Source of the DNA: Bacteroidota bacterium
GTDB taxonomy: Bacteria > Bacteroidota > Bacteroidia > Chitinophagales > Saprospiraceae
Length of the DNA stretch: 9,359 nucleotides
NCBI GenBank assembly: GCA_018969455.1
Contig: JAGWYI010000124.1
Location: 1-9,359, forward strand
Direction: 5' to 3'
How positions within the stretch are numbered: position 1 is the stretch's first letter; each line of letters begins with the position of its first letter. The notes under the pieces were generated by a model that was given only the letters and a program-made list of their open reading frames with translations, was not told the origin of the DNA and did no database searches. The translations under genes and the position numbers were made by a program. Positions 1 through 8,175 of the stretch are shown here, piece by piece.

Positions 1-2303
1 TGATAACCATAATACGCGCCGATGGGCTGGCCAACTACTGTTCGGGTGGCAAAATCGCCGCTGGGCAAGGAAGCTGCAAAGATTTCGGATTTCCCCTGGT
101 TGAGTTTCATCACTTCGTTTTCAACGGTAGAATAAATCAGCCCGATATTATAGGCAAACTTGTCCTTTTTTTCCCGCCAGTTGAGGGAAAAATCCCAACC
201 GCGGTTGCGCACTTCAGCCGAGTTAACCACCGGAGCGCTCAAGGATCCGACATAATCCGGAATAGGCAATTCGGCCAAAATATCGTAGGTAAAGCGGTTG
301 TACCAATCGGCTTCTGCACTCAATCGGCCTTTAAACAAGGCAAATTCGAGGCCTACATCGGTTTGTTTGGCACTTTCCCACCGCACCGACGGGTTGGCAT
401 AACGCACCAGGGTAGCGCCGGAATATACTTGTTGATCGGGACCAAAAACCGCATACAATTCATCCTGAATAAAACCTAAAGAAGGGTACGTTTGGGTTTT
501 ATCGTTGCCAACAATGCCCCAGGACGAACGAAATTTTAGGCGATCGAATATTTTCTGGCCTTCCAGCCAGGGCTCTTCTACAATGTTCCACCCCAGTGCT
601 ACGGATGGAAAGTATCCCCAGCGATTGGCTTTTGAAAATCGAGAAGATCCGTCGGCGCGCATGGAAAAGGTGAGCAGATATCGATCGAAGAAGGTGGCAT
701 TGGTGCGAAAAAGGTAGCTCAACATGGCCCAATCGCTGTTTCCCTGACCGAGTGGTTGCAGGGTATCATTTACCACATTTCGGAAATCATCGTTGTATTG
801 CTGCATGGTTTGTCCGCCTAAAACATTCAAATGCAGGAAGTTAAATGTATTGTCGTAGGTGAGCGTATTTTCCCAAAGCCAGGTATTTTTACCTTCTGTA
901 CTTACACTGTTCCGCAGCAGTTTGTTGAGTTGTGAGGCAGAGACCTCATAAACAGGTTCGATGAAGGTTACTTTTTGCCGACGGCGATCAAAGCCGAAGT
1001 TGCTGCGGAATGTCAGGTTATTTATAATTTTAACATCTGCATAAACAGTTCCCACCCAACGATTTACTTTTCCACGCCAATTATTTTTGTAATATAAATC
1101 GGCTGCCGGATTGGCCAGCGCCAAACCAAAAAAAGTTGGATCGGTAAATTTGCCGGTACTGTCTTTTTCGGCAAATACCGGCGGCATGCGATAGGCCGAA
1201 CCACTAACTCCGCCCAATACCGTTTTATTCAATTCATTGGAATAGGCCACATTGGCGCCAACTTTCAAAAAACGGGTAATTGGATACTCTCCGTTGAACC
1301 GACCGGTACCGCGTTCGAAGCCGGTTTTTTCCAAAATACCTTGCTGGTTAAAATAATTACCGGAAACGCTGTAAATCAGTTTGTTGAGTTTACCGGCAAC
1401 CCCGAGTTGCACATTGGCCATGGGAGCAGGCCGGTACACCACATCCTGCCAATCGGTTCCTTCGCCAAGCGCTTCGGGATTTTTATAATAGCTTGATTTG
1501 GTAAGCTCGTTGTACATCTGAGCAAATTCGGATGCATTGACCAGATCAATTTTTCGGGCAATTTGTTGGTTTCCATAATAGGTATCGAAACTGACAATGG
1601 CTTTTTTCCCTTCTCCTGTACCTCCTTTTTTTGTGGTAATAATGATTACGCCATTGGCGCCGCGGTTTCCGTAAATGGCAGTTGCGGAGGCATCTTTTAA
1701 CACTTCAATGGATGCCACATCACTTGGATTGAGGAACTGAATGTCGTCGAGCAGCATCCCGTCAACGACATACAAAGGGTTGGCATTGTTGAGGGTTCCC
1801 GTACCGCGAATGCGGATAACCGCTCCTTTTCCGGGCTCCCCGCTTACCGGGCTCACATAAACGCCAGCGATTTTCCCTTGCAATGCCTGATCTACCTGAG
1901 CGGTAGGAATGCGTTCTATGTCTTTGGCCTTGATGGTACCTACCGAGCCAGTAAGGTCACTTTTACGCTGTACGCCATAGCCAACCACCACAACCTGGTC
2001 GAGGGCGTTGAGGTCTTCGCCAAGTGTCACCGAAAGATTGGTCTGACCGTCGAGGTTGATGGTTTTGGAAGTATAACCGGTGTAATTCAACACCAAAACT
2101 GCTTTTGCCGGGTTTGGTACAGCAAATGAAAATTGCCCGTTTACATCGGAGATGGCCCCTGTATTGGTGCCTTTTAAAAATACGCTAACCCCAATGAGGG
2201 CTTCGCCGCTTTGCGCATCCGTCACGCGACCCGAAATCATGGTTTGTGCAACAGCCAACCCCGTCAGAAGCAAAAAGAGGGGAAGTAGTAGTAATTTCTT
2301 CAT
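1..2303 (-). CDS. SusC/RagA-family TonB-linked outer-membrane transporter, N-terminal 767 residues (cut by window edge)
   Basis: Outer-membrane TonB-dependent transporter of the SusC/RagA family, which with a SusD-type lipoprotein imports oligosaccharides or peptides using TonB energy. Reading down from ATG 2303-2301, one open frame continues to the window edge. Residues 1-19 form a signal peptide (MKK, Leu-rich core, AVA before Gln20). Residues about 21-100 resemble the carboxypeptidase-regulatory-like domain (SGRVTDAQSGEALIGVSV). QVVVVGYG at 103-110, followed by a KSDLTGSV stretch, is the usual SusC TonB-box/plug entry. The plug follows, with RIRGTGTLNNANPLYVVDG near 164 and YGNRGANGVIIITTKKG near 211-227. 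The rest is beta-barrel; GQPIGAYYGY near the edge is also family-typical. Family members are usually about 1000 residues or more, so roughly the last quarter and any susD lie outside. There is no N-terminal STN domain, so nothing suggests direct anti-sigma signalling. The substrate cannot be told from sequence. Confidence 0.95.
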   Translation of the reverse strand, partial: MKKLLLLPLFLLLTGLAVAQTMISGRVTDAQSGEALIGVSVFLKGTNTGAISDVNGQFSFAVPNPAKAVLVLNYTGYTSKTINLDGQTNLSVTLGEDLNALDQVVVVGYGVQRKSDLTGSVGTIKAKDIERIPTAQVDQALQGKIAGVYVSPVSGEPGKGAVIRIRGTGTLNNANPLYVVDGMLLDDIQFLNPSDVASIEVLKDASATAIYGNRGANGVIIITTKKGGTGEGKKAIVSFDTYYGNQQIARKIDLVNASEFAQMYNELTKSSYYKNPEALGEGTDWQDVVYRPAPMANVQLGVAGKLNKLIYSVSGNYFNQQGILEKTGFERGTGRFNGEYPITRFLKVGANVAYSNELNKTVLGGVSGSAYRMPPVFAEKDSTGKFTDPTFFGLALANPAADLYYKNNWRGKVNRWVGTVYADVKIINNLTFRSNFGFDRRRQKVTFIEPVYEVSASQLNKLLRNSVSTEGKNTWLWENTLTYDNTFNFLHLNVLGGQTMQQYNDDFRNVVNDTLQPLGQGNSDWAMLSYLFRTNATFFDRYLLTFSMRADGSSRFSKANRWGYFPSVALGWNIVEEPWLEGQKIFDRLKFRSSWGIVGNDKTQTYPSLGFIQDELYAVFGPDQQVYSGATLVRYANPSVRWESAKQTDVGLEFALFKGRLSAEADWYNRFTYDILAELPIPDYVGSLSAPVVNSAEVRNRGWDFSLNWREKKDKFAYNIGLIYSTVENEVMKLNQGKSEIFAASLPSGDFATRTVVGQPIGAYYGY

Positions 2304-2470
2304 ACAATCATAGAATTTGGTTAATTGCCTTTTTAGCGGCTTAAAATTATGCAAAGTGCTTATCCTGAAAAAGATTGTACACCTCACCATGAATACTCCA
2401 TGCCACAATTCAGACGTAAATTAACAAATGAGTGCTGGATTAACAAGGATTTGCCACTCGGGCGACATTT

Positions 2471-2490
2471 GATGCGGAAGAACCCGCATC
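2471..2490. repeat. Short GC-rich inverted repeat (hairpin) in the divergent region
   Basis: GATGCGG (2471-2477) and CCGCATC (2484-2490) are perfect complements with a six-base loop, the most GC-rich element in an otherwise AT-rich spacer. There is no T-run on either side, so it is not a standard intrinsic terminator. It lies upstream of the plus-strand promoter candidate but would fall inside the leader of a susC transcript begun near 2614, where it could affect RNA stability or act as an operator. A 7-bp stem can arise by chance. Confidence 0.35.
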
Positions 2491-2606
2491 CAGCTAATTT
2501 CAAAATTGCAAAACCCGAAATTCACCAGCTAATATATCGCAAAATATGCAATTTTATAGTAAAAAAATTGCCTTTTTGAGACGAAAAGCCTTTTTAGTAT
2601 GAAGCG

Positions 2607-2640
2607 TTTGGGAAAAAAAACAAAACTAGTTATACATTCG
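2607..2640 (+). promoter_or_regulatory. Candidate Bacteroidota-type promoter for the PKD metalloprotease gene
   Basis: TTTG at 2607-2610 and TACATTCG at 2633-2640 are separated by 22 bases. The Bacteroidota vegetative promoter has TTG or TTTG near -33 and TAnnTTTG near -7, with a spacer of roughly 17-23, so this fits with one mismatch in the -7 element (C for T). It would start transcription near 2647 and give a leader of about 120 bases. The 8-bp palindrome AACTAGTT (2624-2631) lies between the two elements, and a minus-strand TAGTTTTG overlaps it, so the two divergent genes may share this control point. Based on pattern matching only. Confidence 0.35.
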
Positions 2641-2766
2641 CGGGAAAATCTGGAATGATAAATGCTGGTATCTGGCATGTCATTTTCTTAATCCTGAGGT
2701 TGAAAACCGAAAGCCGATGGTCATTTTTTAACCTTGTCCAATTTTATTTAAATCCAATACCTTACT

Positions 2767-5700
2767 ATGACGCAATCTCTACGCGTGCTGCTTACCATGG
2801 CAGCGTTCACTTTTGCCAGTTTCAGCATTTGTTTGAATGCACAGTCTTTTTCGGGCGCTCCAATTACTAAAATGAATGCTGCGCTTCAACAAAGCCTCAA
2901 AGCATGGGAGGTTTATCAGATTGATGTAGAAGCGCTGAATAAGGCGGTAAAAACCAGTCCGAATTTCAACGCCAAAATAAACCTACAATTCGGATTCCAC
3001 AACTGGGACATTCAATTAACCCCCAGCGGTATCATCCCAACAGATTACACCTTGCTGGTTCATTCAGAGAAAGGATTGCAGAAATCATTTCCCTCCGATC
3101 CAAAGGCGTTTAAAGGGTATGTCGAGAATGGAAATGGCAAGGTTCGATTAACCATCGATCGAGATTTTCTTTATGGATTTGTGGAAGAATCCGGCAAGCG
3201 CTTCTATATTGAACCTTACAGTTATTACGAGCCGGGCGCACCGCGCGACTTGTTTGTATTTTTCGACATGGATGACGTAAATCGGGATATCGACGCTACC
3301 TGCTCGGTGATTGATGAAGGGCTGGAATTGAAAAAAATTGAAAATGACCTGGGCAATCATAAAGGCGAAACCAGCGCTGAGGCAATGGCTTGTTACGTAT
3401 ATGAAATTGCGATTGCATCTGATAAGTCTATGTTTACCAAATACGGATCGGTGGCGGCTGTAGAGAATCACAACATTGGCGTCATAAACGATGTACAGGG
3501 CGATTATACCGGCAATTTTAACCACGATCTGGTATTCAGTATTGTAACCCAGTTTGTTGTAACCGGTACCGACCCCTGGACATCCTCCTTGGATGCAGGA
3601 ACTTTATTGGCCGATTTTCGCACCTGGGGCAACAACGGCGGGTTTGGCGCTTCTTATGATATTGGAGAGTTGTGGACCAATCGCGACTTTAACGGCGGTA
3701 CGGTAGGTATTGCCTATTTAAGCGCGGTTTGTACCTCATTCAAATACCATTGTTTGCAAGACTTTACCAGCAATTCTGAATTGCTGCGGTGCATGACCAG
3801 CCATGAAAACGGACACAATTTTTCCATGGTTCATGATTCTGGATCAGGAAGTTGCCCGCCAGACTATATTATGTGTCCTTTTGTTTCTACCTCCAGCACC
3901 TGGAGTTCTTCTTCCGTGAGTTCTTTTAATGCATTTGTTGGCCCGCTGATTTCCAGTGGTTGCCTATCCCCCTGTGGCCCAACCGCGATAGCCAACTTCA
4001 GTTGGAACCCAAATCCGGCCTGCCAGGGACAGGCCGTTCAATTCACCGACCAGTCTACAGGTACCGTAACCACCCGTAACTGGACCTTCCAGAGCGGCGT
4101 TCCAGGCACTTCTACCCTTGCCAACCCGGTGGTAACCTGGAACTCCCCAGGCACCTTTAACGTTACCCTAACCGTAAATGGAAACAGCTCCATCACCAAA
4201 CAGGTTACCGTTAATCCGTTACCAGTTGCCAATTTTACCTTTACCGTAAACGGATTGACCGTTACGTTTACCAATACCTCCACCAATGCAACCGGATACA
4301 TCTGGGATTTTGGGGATGGCGTAAGCAGTTTCGATGTAAACCCGGTACATACTTATGCCGATGCGGGTAATTATGTAGTAACCCTCACTGCCACAAACGA
4401 TTGCAGTTCGTCAGTTAAGACAAAAAATGTGAATACGGCGCCAACTGCCGACTTCAGCGCATCGCCTACAACCGGATGTGCCACCTTGTTTGTGAACTTT
4501 ACCAACGAATCTTCCAGCAACGCCACTTCTTATCAATGGCAATTTCCGGGAGGTAACCCAAGCAGCTCCAGCCTGACCAATCCGATTGTGTTTTACAATA
4601 CAGCAGGAACCTATACGGTAACCCTGACCGCATTTAACGCCTCCGGATCAGCCGTGGAAACCAAAACCAGCTACATCCACGTACAAACCACGCCCGCACC
4701 CGGCTTCACTTATTCCATCAACGGGCTGGTGGTGAACTTTACCAATACCTCCAGCGGCGCAACCAGTTATTCCTGGAATTTTGGCGATAACACCACAAGT
4801 ACCCTGGCCAACCCCGTACATACCTACGCCACAGGTGGAACCTATACCGTAACGCTTTCAGCGATAAACGATTGCGGAACAACTACCATTTCCAAAACAT
4901 TTAGCCTGATTCTGCCACCCGCAGCCAGTTTTACCGCCAACCCAAGCAGCGGTTGCGCTCCGCTCACGGTTACATTTAACAATACCTCTACCAATGCAAC
5001 CGGCTATAGCTGGGTATTCCCGGGTGGAACACCTGGCAGCTCTACGGATCAAAACCCAACTGTGGTGTTTAACAACCCGGGCGCCTATACCGTTACGCTC
5101 ACGGCTACAAATCCCGGTGGAACCAGTACAGCAACAACTACCATCCAGGTAGTACCCGAGCCTGTTGCAGGTTTTACCGACACCATTACCGGCCTGGTGG
5201 TTCATTTTACCAATACTTCCACCAATTCCAACACATACAACTGGAATTATGGCGACAACAGCACATCGAGTGATACCAATTCCGTGCACACTTATGCAAC
5301 GGATGGCACTTACCTGGTGCGCCTGATCGCAAATGGACCGTGCGGAATTGATACATTCTTTAAAAACGTCGTTATTGTAACCCCGCCTGTGGCTAATTTC
5401 AGCCAAACGCCCAGCACAGGTTGCGTGCCCTTGAGTGTACAATATAGCTACACCGGCACTACAAATGCGAGCAGCTTCTCCTGGAGTTTCCCCGGCGGAA
5501 CCCCCAACAGCGCAACCATCGCCAACCCGGTTGTGGTATACGACAATCCCGGGCAATACAGCGCCACCCTGATCGTAGGAAATGCAGCTGGAAGTGACAC
5601 CATCGTAAAAACAAACATTGTAACGGTAGGTACTGGCCCCAATGCCGGATTCAGCAGCAATGTGAATGGCAGCACTGCCAATTTTAACAATACAAGCACC

Positions 5701-8040
5701 AACGCAAACTCCTACAGCTGGTCATTTGGCGACGGAGGCTCAAGCAACAGCAACAATCCAAGCCACACCTACACTGCGGATGGTACTTACACGGTTGTAC
5801 TTACTGCCACCAATGCTTGTGGAAGCAGCACGGCAACTCAAATTGTTACCATTATTACACCGCCAATTGCCAATTTTACGGCAAGCCCGACAACAGGTTG
5901 CGCGGCCCTGACGGTTCAATTTACCAGCACAGCATCGACCAACAGCAGCAACCTCAATTGGAGCTTCCCGGGAGGCAACCCTTCAAGTTCTACAGTGACC
6001 AATCCGGTAGTGGTTTATGACACTCCGGGAACCTACAATGTCAGCCTGATTGCCAGCAATGCAGCAGGAAGCGATACCTTGATAAAAACGGCCTTTGTCG
6101 TGGTAAATACCACCCCAACGCCCGCATTCACCCATACTGAAAACGGGCTGAGCGCCAGCTTTACCAATGGTTCGAGCAATGCCAACACTTATTCCTGGAA
6201 TTTTGGAGACGGAAATTCCAGCAACAGTGCCAATCCAACGCATACCTATGCCACCGATGGAACCTATACCGTTGTATTGAGTGCAAGCAATGCTTGTGGA
6301 ACTAGTACCTCCAGCCAGACAATAACGGTAATTTCCTTGCCGCAGGCCTCATTCACAGCAACAAATACCAGTGGATGCGCTCCTCTTAGCGTGCAATTTA
6401 CGAGCACTTCTTCTGCCAACAGCAACACTTTCAACTGGAATTTCCCAGGCGGAACTCCCAGTTCCTCTACCGAACAGAACCCCGTTGTGAGCTACAACAC
6501 GCCTGGCAATTATTCGGTTACGCTCACCGTTGGCAATGCCGCTGGTACCGCGACAGCCACCCAAACCAATTACGTTCAGGTAAGTAATTTGCCAAACGCA
6601 GCCTTTAGCACAAACGTCAACAACAACCTGGCCATTTTCACCAACGCTTCTTCCGGAAGCACCAGTTATAATTGGAATTTCGGAGACGGGACCAATGCAA
6701 ATGATACGAATCCTACCCATATTTACCTGGCAGATGGGGTGTATACAGTGGTTTTGACTGCAACAAATGCCTGCGGAACCAATACTTTTACGCAAACTGT
6801 AAGCATTACTACCCCGCCAACGGCTGCTTTCAGCGCAAGCGCCACCAACGGCTGCGCACCCTTCACAGTGCAATTCAGCAACCAGTCCAGTGCAAATGCG
6901 CAAAACTATGCCTGGACCTTCCCCGGAGGCAGCCCTGCAAGTTCCAATGAACAAAACCCCATCACTACCTGGACGACGCCCGGAACCTATACCGTTACGC
7001 TCACAGTAAGCAACGGCGCAGGAAGCAGCAGCACCTCTACCATCATCAACGTGGGTAGTCAGCCAACATCTTCGTTTACTTATGTGCTCAATGCATATAC
7101 CGTAACGCTCACGAACACTTCCATCAACGCAAATACCTACAGTTGGGACTTCGGTGACGGCAGCAAAAGCACCGCGGCCAATCCCTCCCACACCTACGCA
7201 GGCTCGGGCGACTACCTGATTACACTGGTGGCAACCAACGATTGTGGCTCAGTGAGTTATGTTCAAACAGTAAGCATTGCCGGTATTCCGCCGGTTGCCG
7301 CATTTGGCGCTGGCGAAACCAGCGGTTGCGTGCCGCTTATCGTTACGTTTAACGACCAATCGGCCGGAAATCCGACATCCTGGAACTGGTCGTTCCAGGG
7401 CGGAAACCCATCCACATCTAACCAGCAGAACCCCACCGTTAGTTATAGCGTACCTGGCAGCTACGGCGTTTCTTTGGTTGTAGCCAACGCTTTTGGCAGC
7501 AACTCCATTACCCAGGCCAACTTTATCGTTGCTCAAGGCTTACCCGCTGCGGCATTTACATTTGGAACCAACCAGGGAACGGTTACTTTTAACAATGCTT
7601 CTTTCAATGCAAGTTCGTACTTCTGGGATTTTGGCGATGGAAACACCAGCACACAACAAAACCCGACCCATGTGTACACTGCCACAGGAACCTACACTGT
7701 AACCCTCAATGCCATAAACGCCTGTGGAAACAGCGCACTAACACAATCGGTTGCAGTGGTAGTTACCGGAACAAATACCCCCGAATGGTTGAATGTTTTC
7801 CATGTATATCCAAACCCCAACAATGGGGTATTTAATGTGGAAATGCAGGGAAATGCCAGCGATGAGGTAGAATTTACCTTGTATAATACCTTGGGACAAC
7901 TCGTTAAACGTGATATTCTGGATTATTCCAATGGAAGTTTATTCCACACTTTCCGGTATGATGTGTTGCCTGCAGGGGTTTACAAATTGCGCGTACGCGC
8001 CGGTAACAACAGCGCGGTTGTTCAGGTAATTGTGCAGTAA
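2767..8040 (+). CDS. Secreted reprolysin-like metalloprotease with 16 PKD domains and a T9SS type A sorting domain
   Basis: Predicted extracellular zinc endopeptidase of 1757 residues. Residues 1-25 are a Sec signal peptide (cleavage after LNA, before Gln26). Residues about 40-205 resemble an M12B propeptide (HNWDIQL, GYVENGNGKVRLTIDRDFLYGF). The catalytic domain spans about 209-403: ELWTNRDFNGGTVGIAYL, then HENGHNFSMVHD with zinc ligands His346, His350, His356 and catalytic Glu347, and a Met-turn at Met369 (DYIM), 13 residues after the third His as in metzincins. The usual Gly of HExxHxxGxxH is Ser353. Residues 406-1666 are sixteen PKD domains. Residues about 1677-1757 are the T9SS sorting domain (VYPNPNNGVFNV, YNTLGQLV, LPAGVYKLRV). 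Such proteins pass the outer membrane by T9SS, lose the tail, and are released or anchored. The start ATG directly precedes the signal peptide. The array probably extends the enzyme or binds polymers. The natural substrate is unknown. It appears monocistronic, with a terminator after it. Confidence 0.93.
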   Translation: MTQSLRVLLTMAAFTFASFSICLNAQSFSGAPITKMNAALQQSLKAWEVYQIDVEALNKAVKTSPNFNAKINLQFGFHNWDIQLTPSGIIPTDYTLLVHSEKGLQKSFPSDPKAFKGYVENGNGKVRLTIDRDFLYGFVEESGKRFYIEPYSYYEPGAPRDLFVFFDMDDVNRDIDATCSVIDEGLELKKIENDLGNHKGETSAEAMACYVYEIAIASDKSMFTKYGSVAAVENHNIGVINDVQGDYTGNFNHDLVFSIVTQFVVTGTDPWTSSLDAGTLLADFRTWGNNGGFGASYDIGELWTNRDFNGGTVGIAYLSAVCTSFKYHCLQDFTSNSELLRCMTSHENGHNFSMVHDSGSGSCPPDYIMCPFVSTSSTWSSSSVSSFNAFVGPLISSGCLSPCGPTAIANFSWNPNPACQGQAVQFTDQSTGTVTTRNWTFQSGVPGTSTLANPVVTWNSPGTFNVTLTVNGNSSITKQVTVNPLPVANFTFTVNGLTVTFTNTSTNATGYIWDFGDGVSSFDVNPVHTYADAGNYVVTLTATNDCSSSVKTKNVNTAPTADFSASPTTGCATLFVNFTNESSSNATSYQWQFPGGNPSSSSLTNPIVFYNTAGTYTVTLTAFNASGSAVETKTSYIHVQTTPAPGFTYSINGLVVNFTNTSSGATSYSWNFGDNTTSTLANPVHTYATGGTYTVTLSAINDCGTTTISKTFSLILPPAASFTANPSSGCAPLTVTFNNTSTNATGYSWVFPGGTPGSSTDQNPTVVFNNPGAYTVTLTATNPGGTSTATTTIQVVPEPVAGFTDTITGLVVHFTNTSTNSNTYNWNYGDNSTSSDTNSVHTYATDGTYLVRLIANGPCGIDTFFKNVVIVTPPVANFSQTPSTGCVPLSVQYSYTGTTNASSFSWSFPGGTPNSATIANPVVVYDNPGQYSATLIVGNAAGSDTIVKTNIVTVGTGPNAGFSSNVNGSTANFNNTSTNANSYSWSFGDGGSSNSNNPSHTYTADGTYTVVLTATNACGSSTATQIVTIITPPIANFTASPTTGCAALTVQFTSTASTNSSNLNWSFPGGNPSSSTVTNPVVVYDTPGTYNVSLIASNAAGSDTLIKTAFVVVNTTPTPAFTHTENGLSASFTNGSSNANTYSWNFGDGNSSNSANPTHTYATDGTYTVVLSASNACGTSTSSQTITVISLPQASFTATNTSGCAPLSVQFTSTSSANSNTFNWNFPGGTPSSSTEQNPVVSYNTPGNYSVTLTVGNAAGTATATQTNYVQVSNLPNAAFSTNVNNNLAIFTNASSGSTSYNWNFGDGTNANDTNPTHIYLADGVYTVVLTATNACGTNTFTQTVSITTPPTAAFSASATNGCAPFTVQFSNQSSANAQNYAWTFPGGSPASSNEQNPITTWTTPGTYTVTLTVSNGAGSSSTSTIINVGSQPTSSFTYVLNAYTVTLTNTSINANTYSWDFGDGSKSTAANPSHTYAGSGDYLITLVATNDCGSVSYVQTVSIAGIPPVAAFGAGETSGCVPLIVTFNDQSAGNPTSWNWSFQGGNPSTSNQQNPTVSYSVPGSYGVSLVVANAFGSNSITQANFIVAQGLPAAAFTFGTNQGTVTFNNASFNASSYFWDFGDGNTSTQQNPTHVYTATGTYTVTLNAINACGNSALTQSVAVVVTGTNTPEWLNVFHVYPNPNNGVFNVEMQGNASDEVEFTLYNTLGQLVKRDILDYSNGSLFHTFRYDVLPAGVYKLRVRAGNNSAVVQVIVQ
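3982..7764 (+). repeat. Tandem PKD array: eight A-B domain pairs, period about 477 bases
   Basis: Sixteen PKD domains start at about residues 406, 484, 557, 641, 716, 797, 872, 956, 1031, 1115, 1190, 1274, 1349, 1431, 1507 and 1591. Odd domains (type A, mostly 81-84 residues) carry a Cys before strand B (usually SGC or TGC then APL) and a WxFPGG core. Even domains (type B, about 75) carry the classic WxFGDG core and a Cys in the strand F-G turn (NACG or NDCG). Successive A-to-A distances are 151, 159, 156, 159, 159, 159, 158 and about 160 residues, so the duplicated unit is the pair. Some DNA identity remains: a 19-base word is identical at 5084-5102 and 6986-7004. The first pair is the most divergent (FQSGVPG for FPGG). 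Confidence 0.93.
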
Positions 8041-8070
8041 CAAATCATGAAAGGAGTATGAATCAAACAT

Positions 8071-8092
8071 TCAGGAGCGCATGCGTTCCTGA
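8071..8092. repeat. 22-base imperfect palindrome downstream of the protease gene
   Basis: TCAGGA (8071-8076) pairs with TCCTGA (8087-8092), and the centre CGCATGCG is itself palindromic. In RNA this gives a nine-pair stem including one G-U pair and a CATG loop. It lies 31 bases after the stop codon and is not followed by a T-run, so it is not the terminator itself. It may protect the 3' end of the message or be a protein-binding site. Confidence 0.5.
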
Positions 8093-8136
8093 TCTTCAAC
8101 TCCCTGAACAGAAACACTCAACTTTATACACTGAAA

Positions 8137-8175
8137 TCCCGAATTCTGAGTACGCTCGGAATTCGGGACTTTTTT
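8137..8175 (+). terminator. Strong intrinsic terminator after the PKD metalloprotease gene
   Basis: A 14-pair stem (8137-8150 with 8155-8168, one T-G wobble) closes a four-base TACG loop, and six T residues follow at 8170-8175 after a single C. The stem begins 97 bases past the stop codon at 8040. This is a textbook rho-independent terminator for the plus strand. The minus strand has no comparable T-run after the stem, so it should act in one direction. Confidence 0.9.

Larger units (their letters stand above)
2304..2766. other. Divergent intergenic region between the susC-like gene and the PKD metalloprotease gene
   Basis: This AT-rich 463-base stretch separates two genes transcribed away from each other. 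It contains a 7-bp GC-rich hairpin (2471-2490), copies of GCCTTTTTAG (2327-2336, 2588-2597, with GCCTTTTT at 2570-2577), a CCAGCTAAT word repeated near 2490 and 2525, and overlapping promoter-like elements around 2607-2640. For the susC side the best -7 match is TAGTTTTG read on the minus strand at 2628-2621, but no -33 TTG lies at the right distance; a poorer site (TAATTTTA, 2349-2342 minus) also lacks one. A 76-codon open frame at 2349-2579 has no recognisable domain, low-complexity basic composition and no plausible start context, so I do not call it a gene. No tRNA or known riboswitch fold was recognised. Confidence 0.7.

Noticed and set aside
2300..2311. Three-codon open frame (ATG ATT GTA TGA) overlapping the susC start by ATGA on the minus strand
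   Set aside because: Such minimal frames are common by chance and nothing else supports translational coupling.
2349..2579. 76-codon plus-strand open frame in the divergent spacer
   Set aside because: No recognisable domain or start context, and it contains the hairpin and repeated words; better read as untranslated control sequence.
2767..2850. Possible lipoprotein signal (Cys22 in the signal peptide of the protease)
   Set aside because: The residues before the Cys are F-S-I, which lack the small residue required at -1 of a lipobox. An ordinary signal peptide cleaved after Ala25 fits better, and T9SS substrates normally use one.
4858..5556. Long minus-strand open frame (232 codons) inside the PKD array
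   Set aside because: It lies antisense to a clearly conserved protein. The translation has no domain and mirrors the Thr/Asn/Gly-rich repeat codons, so it is a shadow.
6349..7191. Long minus-strand open frame (280 codons) inside the PKD array
   Set aside because: Same cause: the repetitive sense codons contain few reverse-complement stops. Its translation is Cys/Gly-rich and resembles no family.
3982..7764. Regularly spaced repeats considered as a CRISPR-like array
   Set aside because: The period is about 477 bases, the repeats are degenerate at DNA level and they encode a continuous PKD protein.
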